64,000 nt of DNA, taken from NCBI GenBank assembly GCA_033807695.1, contig CM066301.1:4278001-4342000 (forward strand), in the 5' to 3' direction. The stretch's first letter is position 1; the number at the start of each line of letters is the position of its first letter. The position numbers and the translations under genes were made by a program. The notes under the pieces were generated by a model. The model was not told the origin of the DNA. It saw only the letters and a program-made list of their open reading frames with translations, and did no database searches. This DNA is from Daedaleopsis sinensis (Eukaryota > Basidiomycota > Agaricomycetes > Polyporales > Polyporaceae). Below are positions 22,102 to 32,415 of the stretch, piece by piece.

Positions 22102-22919
22102 ATGGCTCGACGTTTGCCTCCGCTCCCCCTTAACATCACCCCAATGGCGATGTTTGCCCCTGCAGATGGATGTTTCTACACCCAAGAGGTATGTCTAAAG
22201 CCACTGTCAATTCCCTTCACATAATCATACTCCGAGTCAGGATCGTCGCCGTGCCTTCGCTCAACAACCTTTCGACGGCCCTGATGTGCCTTGCGACTAC
22301 CTTCTTCCCTCTCGCACCAATCCTCTACGGCCACCTATGCTTTGCTACGGCTGGAGACTGGGCCACGAGATCCTCATGGACATCGCTCGTCGACACTTCC
22401 CCGACACCATCGTCACTTGCGACGGACACCCTCTTTTCGGTATATATGACGAGGACGAATATCCCTTTCCCCCCGAATCGTTCACCGAAGAAAACGAGAA
22501 CTACGCCGCGACCCTTGAGGGCCCGTTGTTTTCGACCGCAGTGAGCAAGTACCTCGGAATTTCTGCCAATGCTCCAGAGTACATTGTCGTCAAGCACCTA
22601 TATGATAGTGCGGGCGTCCCGGCGCTGGGTTTGACTGTCGGGACAACCTACATGAGCATCATCGAGGATGAACAGATAGAGAAGCTGCAAGCTCTCATCA
22701 CCCCGCTCGCCCCCAACGAGCGGCCTCAGTGGTATCTCGACGATATCTACTGGCGTTGGCGTCGTGTAGCTCCTGCTCGCGGTACGATCTTCTTTTCTCT
22801 TTCCCGTGGAAGCTTGGTGACTGATATATACTATATAACGCATGACAGGACCTACCAAGGAGGCTACTTGCAAGACAGTTGCCCCTGCTGCTCAGCAGCT
22901 GCTGCCAGCTACCTCTTAG
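22102..22919 (+). CDS. FAPAD-family protein, copy B
   Basis: Three exons, 22102-22188, 22241-22781 and 22849-22919, close in phase and give 232 residues. Exon 1 has MAMFAPADG. Exon 2 keeps CYGWRLGHEILMDIARRHFP, GIYDEDEYPFPPESF, YLGISANAPEYIVVKHLYD and EDEQIEKLQALI. The short tail ends in PATS. It is very similar to copy A along its length and keeps both introns, so it is probably functional. No domain recognised. Upstream is the 1-kb spacer; downstream 328 bp to copy C. Confidence 0.78.
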
Positions 22920-23247
22920 TCTGTCCATCTTCCTCTGATCGTCTGTTGTATAAGTACTACCTTCCTGTTATGTGCCCGCTCCATCAATGCACCTTGAACG
23001 GACCATATGATAGAAATCAGACCCCGAGAGCATTAGCGACTGATGACATGTACACATCGCTTCCTCTCAAACCACTTCCCATCGCGCCAAGGGATGAAGT
23101 TGTGGATGGGGTTGATGTCACGGTGGCGGCCGTTAAACGCGTCGCGTCGCGAGCTAACCCAGTAACGTGACCGCGATGAGTCTCATGATAAGTAAACTCA
23201 GTGAAAGCGCCCCAACCATCTTGACCACCACACTGACTAGTACCGTC
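22920..23247. promoter_or_regulatory. Spacer with element shared with the FAPAD-D locus
   Basis: At 23132-23173 a GC-rich block containing ACGCGTCGCGTCGCG and a following ACGTGACC closely matches 46590-46637, which lies at a similar distance before the orphan FAPAD exon D. This suggests a conserved promoter element (75 and 96 bp before the ATGs). Confidence 0.5.
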
Positions 23248-23992
23248 ATGGCTCGACCGACTCCTCTCAACATCGACCCGACCGCGATGTTCGCCCCTGC
23301 CGATGAACGTTTCTACACGAAGGAGGTATGTGTCCAGGCACTACCACTTCCCAATTTCTTGCTCAGACATTCCTCCGAGTTAGGATCACGAACGTACCTT
23401 CGCTCAACAACCTTTCGACGGTCCAGATGTGCCTTTCAACTACCTTGTTCCCTCCCGCAACGACACTTTAAGGCCTCCACTGCTGGTGTATGGCTGGAGG
23501 ATCGGCCACGAGGCACTCATGGAAATCGCTCGTAAAGAATTCCCCGACACCGTCATCACTTGCATGGGACACCCTCTTCACGGTCTAGAGGATGAGGAAA
23601 CCTACCCCTTCCCTATCGAATCGTTCACTCAACTAAACGAGAACTACGCCATGACCTTGACCAGCCCGTTCTTCTCGTCAGCGGTGCGCGAGTACCTCGG
23701 GATCCCCGATGATGCCCCATCATACATCGCCGTCAAGCCCCTATATGATAGCAGGAGAAACGCAGCGCTCAGCTTGACCGTTGGGACGAACTACCGCGGC
23801 ATCATCGAGGACGAGCAGATAGAGAAACTCCAAGCTCTCATCGCCAAGTATGCCCCCAACGCGCAGCTTCAGTGGCATCTTGACGGTATCTACTCACAAT
23901 GGCGACGGGTAGCTCTCGCTCGCGTTACGAAAGCTCGCGGAGAGGCTCTTTCATTCCTCACGGAGGTCTTTATAACTGATATCATTGGGTGA
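23248..23992 (+). CDS. FAPAD-family protein, copy C, last splice donor lost
   Basis: Exons 23248-23325 and 23384-23992 give 228 residues. Exon 1 is three codons shorter than in A and B (AMFAPADERFYTKE). Exon 2 keeps the family blocks, including VYGWRIGHEALMEIARKEFP and EDEQIEKLQALI. The donor used in copy A (GCG|GTAAG) reads GCGGAGAG here, so the second intron cannot be spliced normally and translation runs to a TGA at 23990. The old third exon is still visible at 23997-24072, ending in a TAG. The changed tail may be tolerated because the last exon is poorly conserved, or the gene may be decaying. Confidence 0.7.
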
Positions 23993-24089
23993 TAGCAACG
24001 AGAAAGGCGGCTGTTAGCAAGAAAGTCGCCCCTGCGGATTCGAGTCAGCCGCCGTCGGGTAGCACCTCATAGTTTCTCGAGCCCAGTGT

Positions 24090-24245
24090 TTCAGGTTCTG
24101 GCCCTCTGAGCGACCTGACGGCTTAGACAATATCAGGAAGATTGGGCCAACGCGTTGGACAACCCGATGGGCACGATGAAGATCATCGGGACGTGACCTT
24201 CACTTTCGCGAGCCTGCGCGTCCGCAAGGCCGGCGACACAGCTTT
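24090..24245 (+). pseudogene. Second aerolysin-like 3' fragment
   Basis: This closely matches the displaced fragment at 20895-21085, from the shared block CCCTCTGAGCGACCTGACGG through CGGGACGTGACCTTC, and carries the same deletion. It follows FAPAD copy C as the first fragment follows copy A, so it came from segmental duplication of an already broken FAPAD plus aerolysin-fragment unit. Confidence 0.55.
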
Positions 24246-24640
24246 GTAGTTCTCAGCCGTAGCTCAGCCAAAGATAACATACCATGTCGTTTCTACACCT
24301 GCACCGCATGAAATGCACTGTGAACCCCGGCTAGCATGATTCCAGTCCCGACCGAGACGGCTTCGGGAGCACGAATTGTGCATAGAAGTCCGTGTGACGA
24401 TATCGAGGGCGAGCGACGGGTCTCAAGATCGCAAGGCTGCTGCGCTATAGGCATGATAATATTTCTATCTAGTGTGAACCACTAAGTGAATTGGACATTA
24501 TGATCGACTAGATGGGACGCACCATATGCTGCTTGCCAAAGCGGGGAGTGACCATTGAATATTGAGTACTGAGTACGAGCTCGTACAGATTGGACGACGA
24601 GGATTAGGGCAAGGGATACCTACGATACTTGCTCTCCCGC
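24246..24640. other. 3' spacer before asparaginase gene
   Basis: About 0.4 kb between the aerolysin-like fragment and the convergent asparaginase stop. I see nothing in it. Confidence 0.35.
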
Positions 24641-27205
24641 TCAGGAACCTGAATGTGGAATATCCGCCCCGGCCTTCTTCCACACCCTGAGCGCCCTCTC
24701 GTCCTGCGCGTGCATCGCCTTCTTCACGGCCAGCGCCACGAACCCGCCCTCAATGTCCGCGCCACTCAGGTTCGCGCCCGTCTTGACGAGCACATTCACG
24801 ACGTCCTCACGCCCCTGCCTCGCCGCGTAGTACAAAGGTGTATGCCCGAGCGCGTCGCGGACGTGCACAAGTGCCCCAGCCTCGAGGAGTATGTTCACAG
24901 CCCGTGTCGCCCCGCTGAGCGCCGCGACGTGCAGTGGCGACCGCCCAGACGTCGTGTCCAGGCAGTTCGCAAGCCCGCCCCCAACAGCGATACCCGAGGC
25001 GTCTGTCCCCCCAGCTTCAGCGGCGAGGCAGAACGACACGCCGTCGATGTCGTCCCGGGCGGCCGCGAGGTGGATGAGGAACGGGAAGAGGGCGCTCTCC
25101 ATCGAGGAGGCTTCGGCGGCGGTCCAGCTCCACGGCGCAGTCGCGTTGTCGGCTTCTTCATCGCGTGTCTCTGTGCCATCGACGATAATGCGAGGGGCAC
25201 GCGACGAGGAGGGGGAGGAGAGGCGGACGACCTGTGAGAGGAGACCTTGGATGTTGTCTAGGCTCTGGTCAATGGACGTCGGCTGGGCGAGCGAGGCGGG
25301 GATCTTGCTCTCGGGCAGAGTCAGTTCGCCGCGCAGAGGCGTCCCGATCAGCGAGCGGACCTGGGCAACTGAGAGCTCGGGCTTGGATAGAAGGTAGCTC
25401 AGCTTCGTCAACGCGCACTGTGTCGTCATCACGGATCATGGTTATGGTCATCGGAATGATCATGCACAGATGCAGAAACACACCTCCGGTGTCATATCGC
25501 CGCCAGGTACGACGCCTGCTTGCAGGAGGCTTCTTCCGGTCTCGTATGCATCGGAGACGGATCCCTTTGTGCACTGCGTGATGGCGACGATGACGACCCC
25601 GCTGTCGCATGCCGCTTTCAGTGCTTCCATTAGATCCGCACGCTGAGGCGCATTCCCAGCGCCGAATGTCTCAAGGACGACGCCTCGGGTAGGAGGCTTT
25701 GCAAATGCACGAATGGTTGCCCCAGTGATGCCAGGAAAGAGGCGCAACGTGGCTAGCAGCTAATTTAATAAAGTACTAGAGATGTATGAACCATGGCTCA
25801 CCAACGTGCGGACTCATGACTATGGAGACAAGTCAATATACATAACTCGCAGTATTTTTCAGGCGACTTACATTTATGTGAACGAAAGCGTTTAAGATTA
25901 GTTTGACGAATTACATCTTGCCAGTTTACTATTATGTCTATGCCAACTACTCTGGAGTTTAGAAACGAGCTATTGAGCCTACAAGCGGGTCCCGGGACTT
26001 ACCATTCACGAGTGGAGGGAAGTTCGGACTGTTAAACGCATTGAGGTCGTATGACGATATCTTCGAGACCCGATTTCCTCTGAACAGTGTGTGATTGAAA
26101 TACAAGCAGCACTCTGCGAAGCGAGGGCTTTCAGTATGCGTTCATGCGCATACGATTGGCACGCAACATACCGGGTATAATGTAATGACCCGCGATCACC
26201 AGCGCGCCGAGGAGGTTGTCTACCGCATCGTTACGCAATTGGGACATCGGTATCTGGGCGCCAGTGACCACCACTGTCTTTCCTAGGTCTTCTAGCATGA
26301 AGCTGAGCGCAGACGAGGTGTACGACATTGTGTCAGTGCCATGGAGAATGACAAAACCATCGAAGTTGGAGTAATTCAGTTCTATGTCGGTTGCAATCCT
26401 GATCCAATCTGTGCTGGGATAGTTGAGTAACTCCGAAGTGCATCGAGATCGATATTTCGAATGTAGCGTCTCGTAAAATGCGACAGGTTTTGGCGTAACA
26501 TGCTGGATACACTTGAATGTCGCGTGTAAACGTCATGTATCCAAAATGTGACGCCTTGACATATTTGGATCTTGCCCTCGATGTGCTCAGAGATAGTCGA
26601 AGAAGATCGGCGAAAAATTCACCTTGGATCTCAATATTACTACTGTCGAGAAGGGGATGCCACTGGAAAAATGTCGGTATTCGCATGGATATAGTTGAGA
26701 CGCTACGCACCTCGAGAACCGCATAACGGATCCGTTTTCGATTCCCTCCAGGGCCGCTGCTTCTGGGCGTCACGAGCGTGGGCAGCTGAGCCTCGTAGAC
26801 ATCGTCCGATATCTTTTTGCACACAGGTTGACGTGGTATGATCTGTTCGGCGGTAGGCGCGAGGTGCTCTGGCATGCCTATCGGACGTGATGATCGGACT
26901 GAAAGGGTGAGGGTCTGGTGGAGAGTAGTGCGCGATCCGCCCCGGCTTGGAGAGGGCTCGCGGCTGCTACAGGCGGTTCCTGTCGGGGTGCCTTTCGCGC
27001 TCCAGCGGCGGTAGCCTTCCAGCGAGGCGGAGTGGGAGAACAGGGACTCTTCGAGGGGGTCGTGGAAGCGATGCTGGCTGTGAAGCGTCTCGGTGAGGAA
27101 GTATGGCTCCGGGACGTACCCCTGCTGGCTGAATATCATGTTGATTGTCCCTCCAGTGTTCAGAATCAACACTTTGGATTCATCAGAAGACAAAGACACG
27201 TCCAT
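24641..27205 (-). CDS. Type I L-asparaginase with C-terminal ankyrin repeats
   Basis: The start at 27205 (AAGATGG) gives MDVSLSSDESKVLILNTGGT; the TGGT motif carries the nucleophilic Thr. Later exons hold GYVPEPYFLTETLHSQ, DGFVILHGTDTMSYTSSALS (second catalytic TD), KTVVVTGAQIPMSQLRNDAV, the YFNHTLFRGNR loop, LRLFPGITGATIRAF and VVLETFGAGNAP. The C-terminal exon at 24641-25432 has ankyrin repeats, clearest in SGRSPLHVAALSGATRAVNI and DALGHTPLYYAARQGREDVV. This is the cytosolic asparaginase/60-kDa lysophospholipase layout, hydrolysing asparagine to aspartate and ammonia. An insert rich in Ser/Arg follows the first block, and intron limits between 25745 and 26000 are uncertain. It is divergent from tryptophan synthase. 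Confidence 0.9.
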
Positions 27206-27438
27206 CTTAGCTCTCGGGCAGATGAGATGGAAGCTGAGCTCAGTCGATGTCGGAGGTGGTGGTGGAAAGAGCCTAGGAGGCACGCGTAGGCGTCTCTAAG
27301 CGCGCCACGCTCGGATAGATTAGATAATGTTACGGAATCCACGATCGTACACAAATCTAGCCGTGTAACTGACTCCCCCACATAAAATGACTTCACTCGC
27401 ACTTGACTCCTGCATCCTCCCCCTCCTTTTCTCTCACC
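27206..27438. promoter_or_regulatory. Shared asparaginase / tryptophan synthase promoter with two TGACTC sites
   Basis: This 233-bp gap separates two divergent amino-acid metabolism genes. TGACTC occurs at 27370-27375 and 27404-27409, both within 70 bp of the tryptophan synthase ATG. TGACTC is the core bound by Gcn4/Cpc1 bZIP factors in general amino-acid control. The match is short, so use of the sites is inferred. Confidence 0.5.
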
Positions 27439-30311
27439 ATGGAAGCTCTCAAAAAGGTCTTTGAGGCAAAAAACCAATATGTAGGTCGCACATTGCCCAC
27501 GAGCTCGCTGGTGCTGATTTATGGCTCGCAGACAAGCCCGGCCTTGGTCACTTTCGTGACGGCCGGGTATCCTACAGTCGAGGACACCGTCCCGACGATG
27601 CTCGCTATGCAGGAAGGCGGCGCGGATGTGATAGAACTCGGTGTACCGTTCTCCGATCCAATCGCAGATGGGCCCACTATCCAGGAGACCAATGTCGTAC
27701 GTGTACATGCACTTCGGGTGGGCAGACAAGCTCAACGTCTCCCCAGGTTGCGCTCAAGAACAACGTCACCTATGTTCAATGTTTGGGAATGGTCAGGGAG
27801 GCACGTAATAAGGGCCTCACAGCGCCCGTGCTTCTAATGGGTGAGTCATACATAGTCCCTTCTATCGCTGGAACGCGCACCATTGGAGTGCTAGTCAACC
27901 ATCCGATACTCTTCCCTTCCGGTTTGTCACGCATAGTGTGTATCCGCGCGAGCCCTCCTGACAGGTGGGCGTGATTACCCCCCACTCATTTGTATGGTAT
28001 TCACCGAACATTTGGGCACGTCCTGTGTCACTCTCCTGTCTCTTCCTCGTGTCTTACGATGTCCGAGTCCGGATTCCTTGTCAAACGATGCATCATACAT
28101 CCTCCCACTCCGCATATGTCACGTACTGCTCGCAACGATCTGACGTATCATTTGCCTAGGTTACTACAACCCACTCCTTGCCTATGGTGAAGACAAAGCG
28201 ATCCAAGACGCCGCAGAAGCAGGCGCAAATGGATACATCCTCGTCGATCTCCCTCCAGAAGAAGCCATCGCATTCCGGGACAAATGCCGGGCAGCGAAGT
28301 ATGTTGTGTGGCCTTGTTGAAGTTATTGCTCAACTGACTGTGAGGCCAGCTTGTCTTTTGTCCCGCTTATTGCGCCTTCGACTTCCCTAGCCCGAATCGA
28401 GTTCCTCGCCTCCATCGCAGACACGTTTATTTACGTAGTCTCCAAGGTGCGTCGCCAAGTACGTATTAGTAGATTATATATGGATCCTTCACGTCTAGAT
28501 GGGTACAACGGGTTCCTCTGTTACCGGCACCATGAACAGCGCACTTCCCGATTTGATTGCGCGCGTACGCGACTACACCGATGTCCCTCTCGCTGTGGGT
28601 TTCGGAGTCGCTACGCGTGCACATTTCGACCTTGTGGCGGACGCAGGCGCGGATGGTGTCGTCATCGGTAGTCGCATCATATCGGTCATCAAGAATGCTC
28701 CCAAGGACCAAGTCGCGAAGAAGGTCGAGGAGTACTGTCGGGAGATCAGCTTGAAAGGCCAGCCACCGCGGCGGCCGACACCATCGCACCAGCCCTCGTC
28801 GACGCGCTCACGACCAAGCGTCAAGCAGGGCGTTTCTACTGACTCTGTACAACCAAACGTGCTCCCTCCGCGCTTCGGCGAATTCGGAGGACAGTATGTA
28901 CCCGAGGCGCTCTGGGACTGCTTGGTAGAGCTCGAGGAGGCGCACAATGCGGCGATGAAGGACCCCGAGTTCTGGAAAGAGTGGCATGGTCTATACGGCT
29001 ACATGAACAGGCCGTCGAACCTCTACAAGGCGGAAAAGCTCACTGAGTACGCTGGTGGCGCCACCATCTGGCTCAAGCGCGAGGATCTGTGAGCTGAGCT
29101 GCCAGCTGTTAATGTCTTGTTCTTGTCTCTGATCGTTCCGCGTAGGAACCACACGGGCTCGCACAAGATCAACAATGCCATCGGCCAGGTGAGTTGAGCC
29201 TTCCATGTATATCCATGCGGTTGCTCACAAGACGTCTAGATCCTCCTCGCGAAACGCATCGGGAAGACGCGCATCATCGCCGAGACTGGTGCAGGCCAGC
29301 ACGGCGTCGCGACCGCCACGGCCTGCGCTCGCTTCGGGCTCGAGTGCGTCATCTACATGGGCGCGGAGGACGTCCGGCGACAGGCATTGAACGTATTCCG
29401 GATCCGGATGCTCGGCGCGCAGGTCATCCCCGTGCACTCGGGTTCGTGCACGCTCAAGGACGCGGTGAATGACGCGCTCCGGGACTGGGTCACAAACCTC
29501 TCGAACACGCACTACCTCATCGGGTCCGCGATCGGCCCGCACCCATTCCCGACGATCGTCCGCGACTTCCAGCGGGTGATCGGCAAGGAGATCAAGGAGC
29601 AGTTACACGAGCAGGTCGGGAAACTCCCTGATGCCGTCGTCGCGTGCGTTGGTGGCGGGAGCAACGCGATCGGCACGTTCTACGACTTTATCCCAGACAA
29701 GAACGTCCGCCTCATCGGCGTCGAGGCCGGAGGCGAGGGTCTGAGCGGCGACAAGCACAGTGCGACGCTGAGCAAGGGCCATGCGGGTGTCTTCCACGGG
29801 GTGAGGACGTACGTGCTCCAGTCGCCGACGGGCCAGATCGTCGAGACGCACTCGATCAGCGCCGGGCTCGACTACCCTGGCGTCGGGCCCGAGCACGCCT
29901 GGCTCAAGGACTCGGGGCGGGCAGAGTACACGGTCGCCACGGACGAAGAGGCTTTGCGCGGATTCAGGATGCTCACGCAGCTTGAGGGTATTATCCCAGG
30001 TGCGTTCCTCGTACTCGAGAGTGGCGTGGCAATAGGCTGAAAATGACCCTCAAAGCCCTTGAGTCGTCGCATGCGATCTGGGGCGGGGTCGAGCTTGCGA
30101 AGACCCTTCCGAAAGACGCAAACATCGTCATCGTATGTCTTGCCTTGTGTCTTCTGAGATCCGCACTGGACGAGCTAACCGATAAACCCAGTGCCTGTCA
30201 GGCCGTGGTGACAAGGACGTGGAGCAAATCTCGGAGCTTCTCCCCGGCAAGTGGGAGGAGAAGCTTGGCTGGTACATTTCGTCGACCGCCAGCGAGAACG
30301 CACAGAAGTAG
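27439..30311 (+). CDS. TRP5: Bifunctional tryptophan synthase (alpha-beta fusion)
   Basis: The start ACCATGG at 27439 gives MEALKKVF. The alpha domain has [24 protein letters not shown] with catalytic acidic residues, [21 protein letters not shown], and [11 protein letters not shown] Pro/Ser/Arg linker joins it to the beta domain: [39 protein letters not shown] with the PLP lysine, [20 protein letters not shown], and the end [11 protein letters not shown]. The single chain converts indole-3-glycerol phosphate and serine to tryptophan, channelling indole; fungi have this alpha-first fusion. One alpha-domain intron, 27841-28159, is 319 bp, far longer than the others, and holds no obvious gene. 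No lesion seen. Confidence 0.96.
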
Positions 30312-31447
30312 CCGACGTCGTACATTGTCGAGCGAATGAAAGAGAAGACAATGGGTACCGCGTATCGCACCGCGCAACAACACATGTAACGTTTAAAGTT
30401 TAGACCGAGGGTCGGATCTGGGTGTACAATGCCAGCATCTAAGACGCATGTTGAACATAACAACGACGCACCACGTTCTCCTGAACTGCTCTACACCAGG
30501 TAAGTGATCTCTTCAGTCCGGAAAAAACAGGGGAGACTCCACAAGACATGCATCTCCACTTGCGCTTTGTCCTGCGTCTCCGTGGCCGTTCACTGCATAC
30601 ATCCCGCAACCTCAATATATCCTAATGTCAGCTGTCCCGACACCCGTACCTGCAAGGTCCCAAAGCCGACCTTCTGATTCTGGTGGGTGCAATGATGCAG
30701 TCGCTATGGCGCATCACGATCGCCCCGACTCATGTCTTCATTCCATAGTTTCCAGACGCCGTTCCGTGCACCCCCGTGGCCCACGCAGCGGCAGCGTGGC
30801 CCCGTCCAAGCGTCCGCGACCTGCCCAAAACGTCGAACAATAAGATTTCTTGCACGCTGCTCACTGGCCCGCGAGCTGCGCGTGGTCCGGTCGTGGCTGG
30901 TGCCAGTGGGCGCCGAGGTGAGCCGCCCGTGCACCGCCGTGGCTCGAGTCGTTGCGCCGCACGCTTTGCCCGCCAGAAGCCGTCGAGCTTTGACCACGGA
31001 CGACGCCTCTCGAAATTCTGTGGAGAAGCGGCTGCTGGTCCCATCACTGAGACCGCACGCAGGACTCAACCCTCGGCAGTGCGCATTGGGAGCGAGTAAC
31101 GAGCCTAGGCCGTGGGTGTGTATGGGGTGTACGCGTCTTGTCCCCGGCACGTACCGTACCGTAGGACGTATATTGCAGAACCGTCAAAGCATAGGCCGAG
31201 TGGCTCACGGAGATTGCGACGGGGTATAAGAAGCGCACGGGCCCATGCGTGCTATGACCAGCCGCGCCCGCCCCCTTCAGCCTACCGCGCCACTTCTCTG
31301 CTTCTTCTTCTACCCGATCCGGATCCGCGCCAACACAACGCACCCCGCAGCACGCATCACCTCAGGCGCGACATCCCTCCTGCGGCTATCGTTATTTTGC
31401 AGCGTCGACCACTAGCCCTCCTATACCGCTCGTTACAATCCTGCACC
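30312..31447. other. Intergenic region
   Basis: About 1.1 kb. Overlapping GC-rich frames occur on both strands at 30704-31229, all Arg/Pro/Ser-rich without domains. A CT-rich tract lies at about 31290-31320, upstream of the next gene. I see no supported gene. Confidence 0.35.
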
Positions 31448-32125
31448 ATGAACGACGAGGGACACAGGCCGGGCCCGGGAGACTTCGACCAGAGTCTTGA
31501 AGAGTGAGTGCGCATTTCTCCGGTCTAAGGGTGAGCGAGCGTACTGACGACGGACTCTGCCCAGCTTCGTCAGAGACCTGAAAGAACAGTTCGAGCAGCC
31601 CGCCGCGACCGATTTGCCGCACTCGGAACCCCGATATCCCTACCCGTAAGTCTCTCCACCCTTCGTTGATTTGTGCATCCATGCATGGTGCAGGTACGGG
31701 CGTCGCTGACCATCGTGAACACAGAGAGAGCGGCGGCGTACGGGAGTGGTGCCTCGGTTTCTCCCCGTTCGGTTCCTCGGCGACGTTGCCGTCATATTAC
31801 CCGCCCAGGGAAGAGGAGGGGCCCCCTTTTATAGTACCCGACTTCCTGCGATTCCGGCCGGAGGATCACGGCTTCCTCCACCCGCCGGGGTGGGTGCCGG
31901 ACTGGATCGAAGAGCGTGACGGGGCTGCGTCCGCGAGCTCCGCCCTTGCGCAGTGGATGGGAGAGAGGAGAGGGAAAGGGAAGCTCGCCCCCGAGGGCGA
32001 TGGCGAGGATTTCAGCCTCGACGAATTGCACGAGTCGCTGATGAACAGCGTGGCCGAGCTTCCGCTTCCGCAGCGCGATGCAACCTCCTCGGCCGCAACC
32101 TCCAGCTCGGGCACCGGCTCTGGGT

Positions 32126-32159
<34 letters not shown>

Positions 32160-32415
32160 ATGGGGACGGGGATCGAGCTCTAATTCCGACTCCACACCGA
32201 AGAAGCCGAAGGCGTCGATTTTCGGGGAAATAATTTTCGGGGACAGGATTTTCGGGGACACGGAAGAGATTGTGGACCCGTTCGAGCAAATTTACTCCTG
32301 CAAGTGGTCGGACGTGTACTACCGTCCATCCCAACGCTCGCATGCGCGCGGCGGGGGAGGTGTCGAGTCGCCCAGAAGGATCGCGCGGGATGGGAGCGGC
32401 ACGAGTTCCATTTGA
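31448..32415 (+). CDS. Unrecognised low-complexity protein
   Basis: Three exons, 31448-31503, 31565-31645 and 31725-32415, close in phase and give 275 residues from an ACCATGA start. Visible parts are an acidic N-terminus (GDFDQSLEDFVRDLKEQFEQ), a WCLGFSPFG segment, a W-rich block (PPGWVPDWIEERD), and DFSLDELHESL. A Gly/Ser dipeptide run sits at about residues 175-195. A triple in-frame repeat follows, IFGEIIFGDRIFGD, from three tandem ATTTTCGGGGA units at 32218-32262. It ends with DPFEQIYSCKWSDVYYRPSQ. No signal peptide, membrane helix or known domain is seen. The consistent intron phases support a real gene; function is unknown. Confidence 0.65.

Noticed and set aside
30704..31229. Overlapping long frames on both strands
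   Set aside because: They are typical GC-rich open frames without domains, and their opposite-strand overlap argues against coding.
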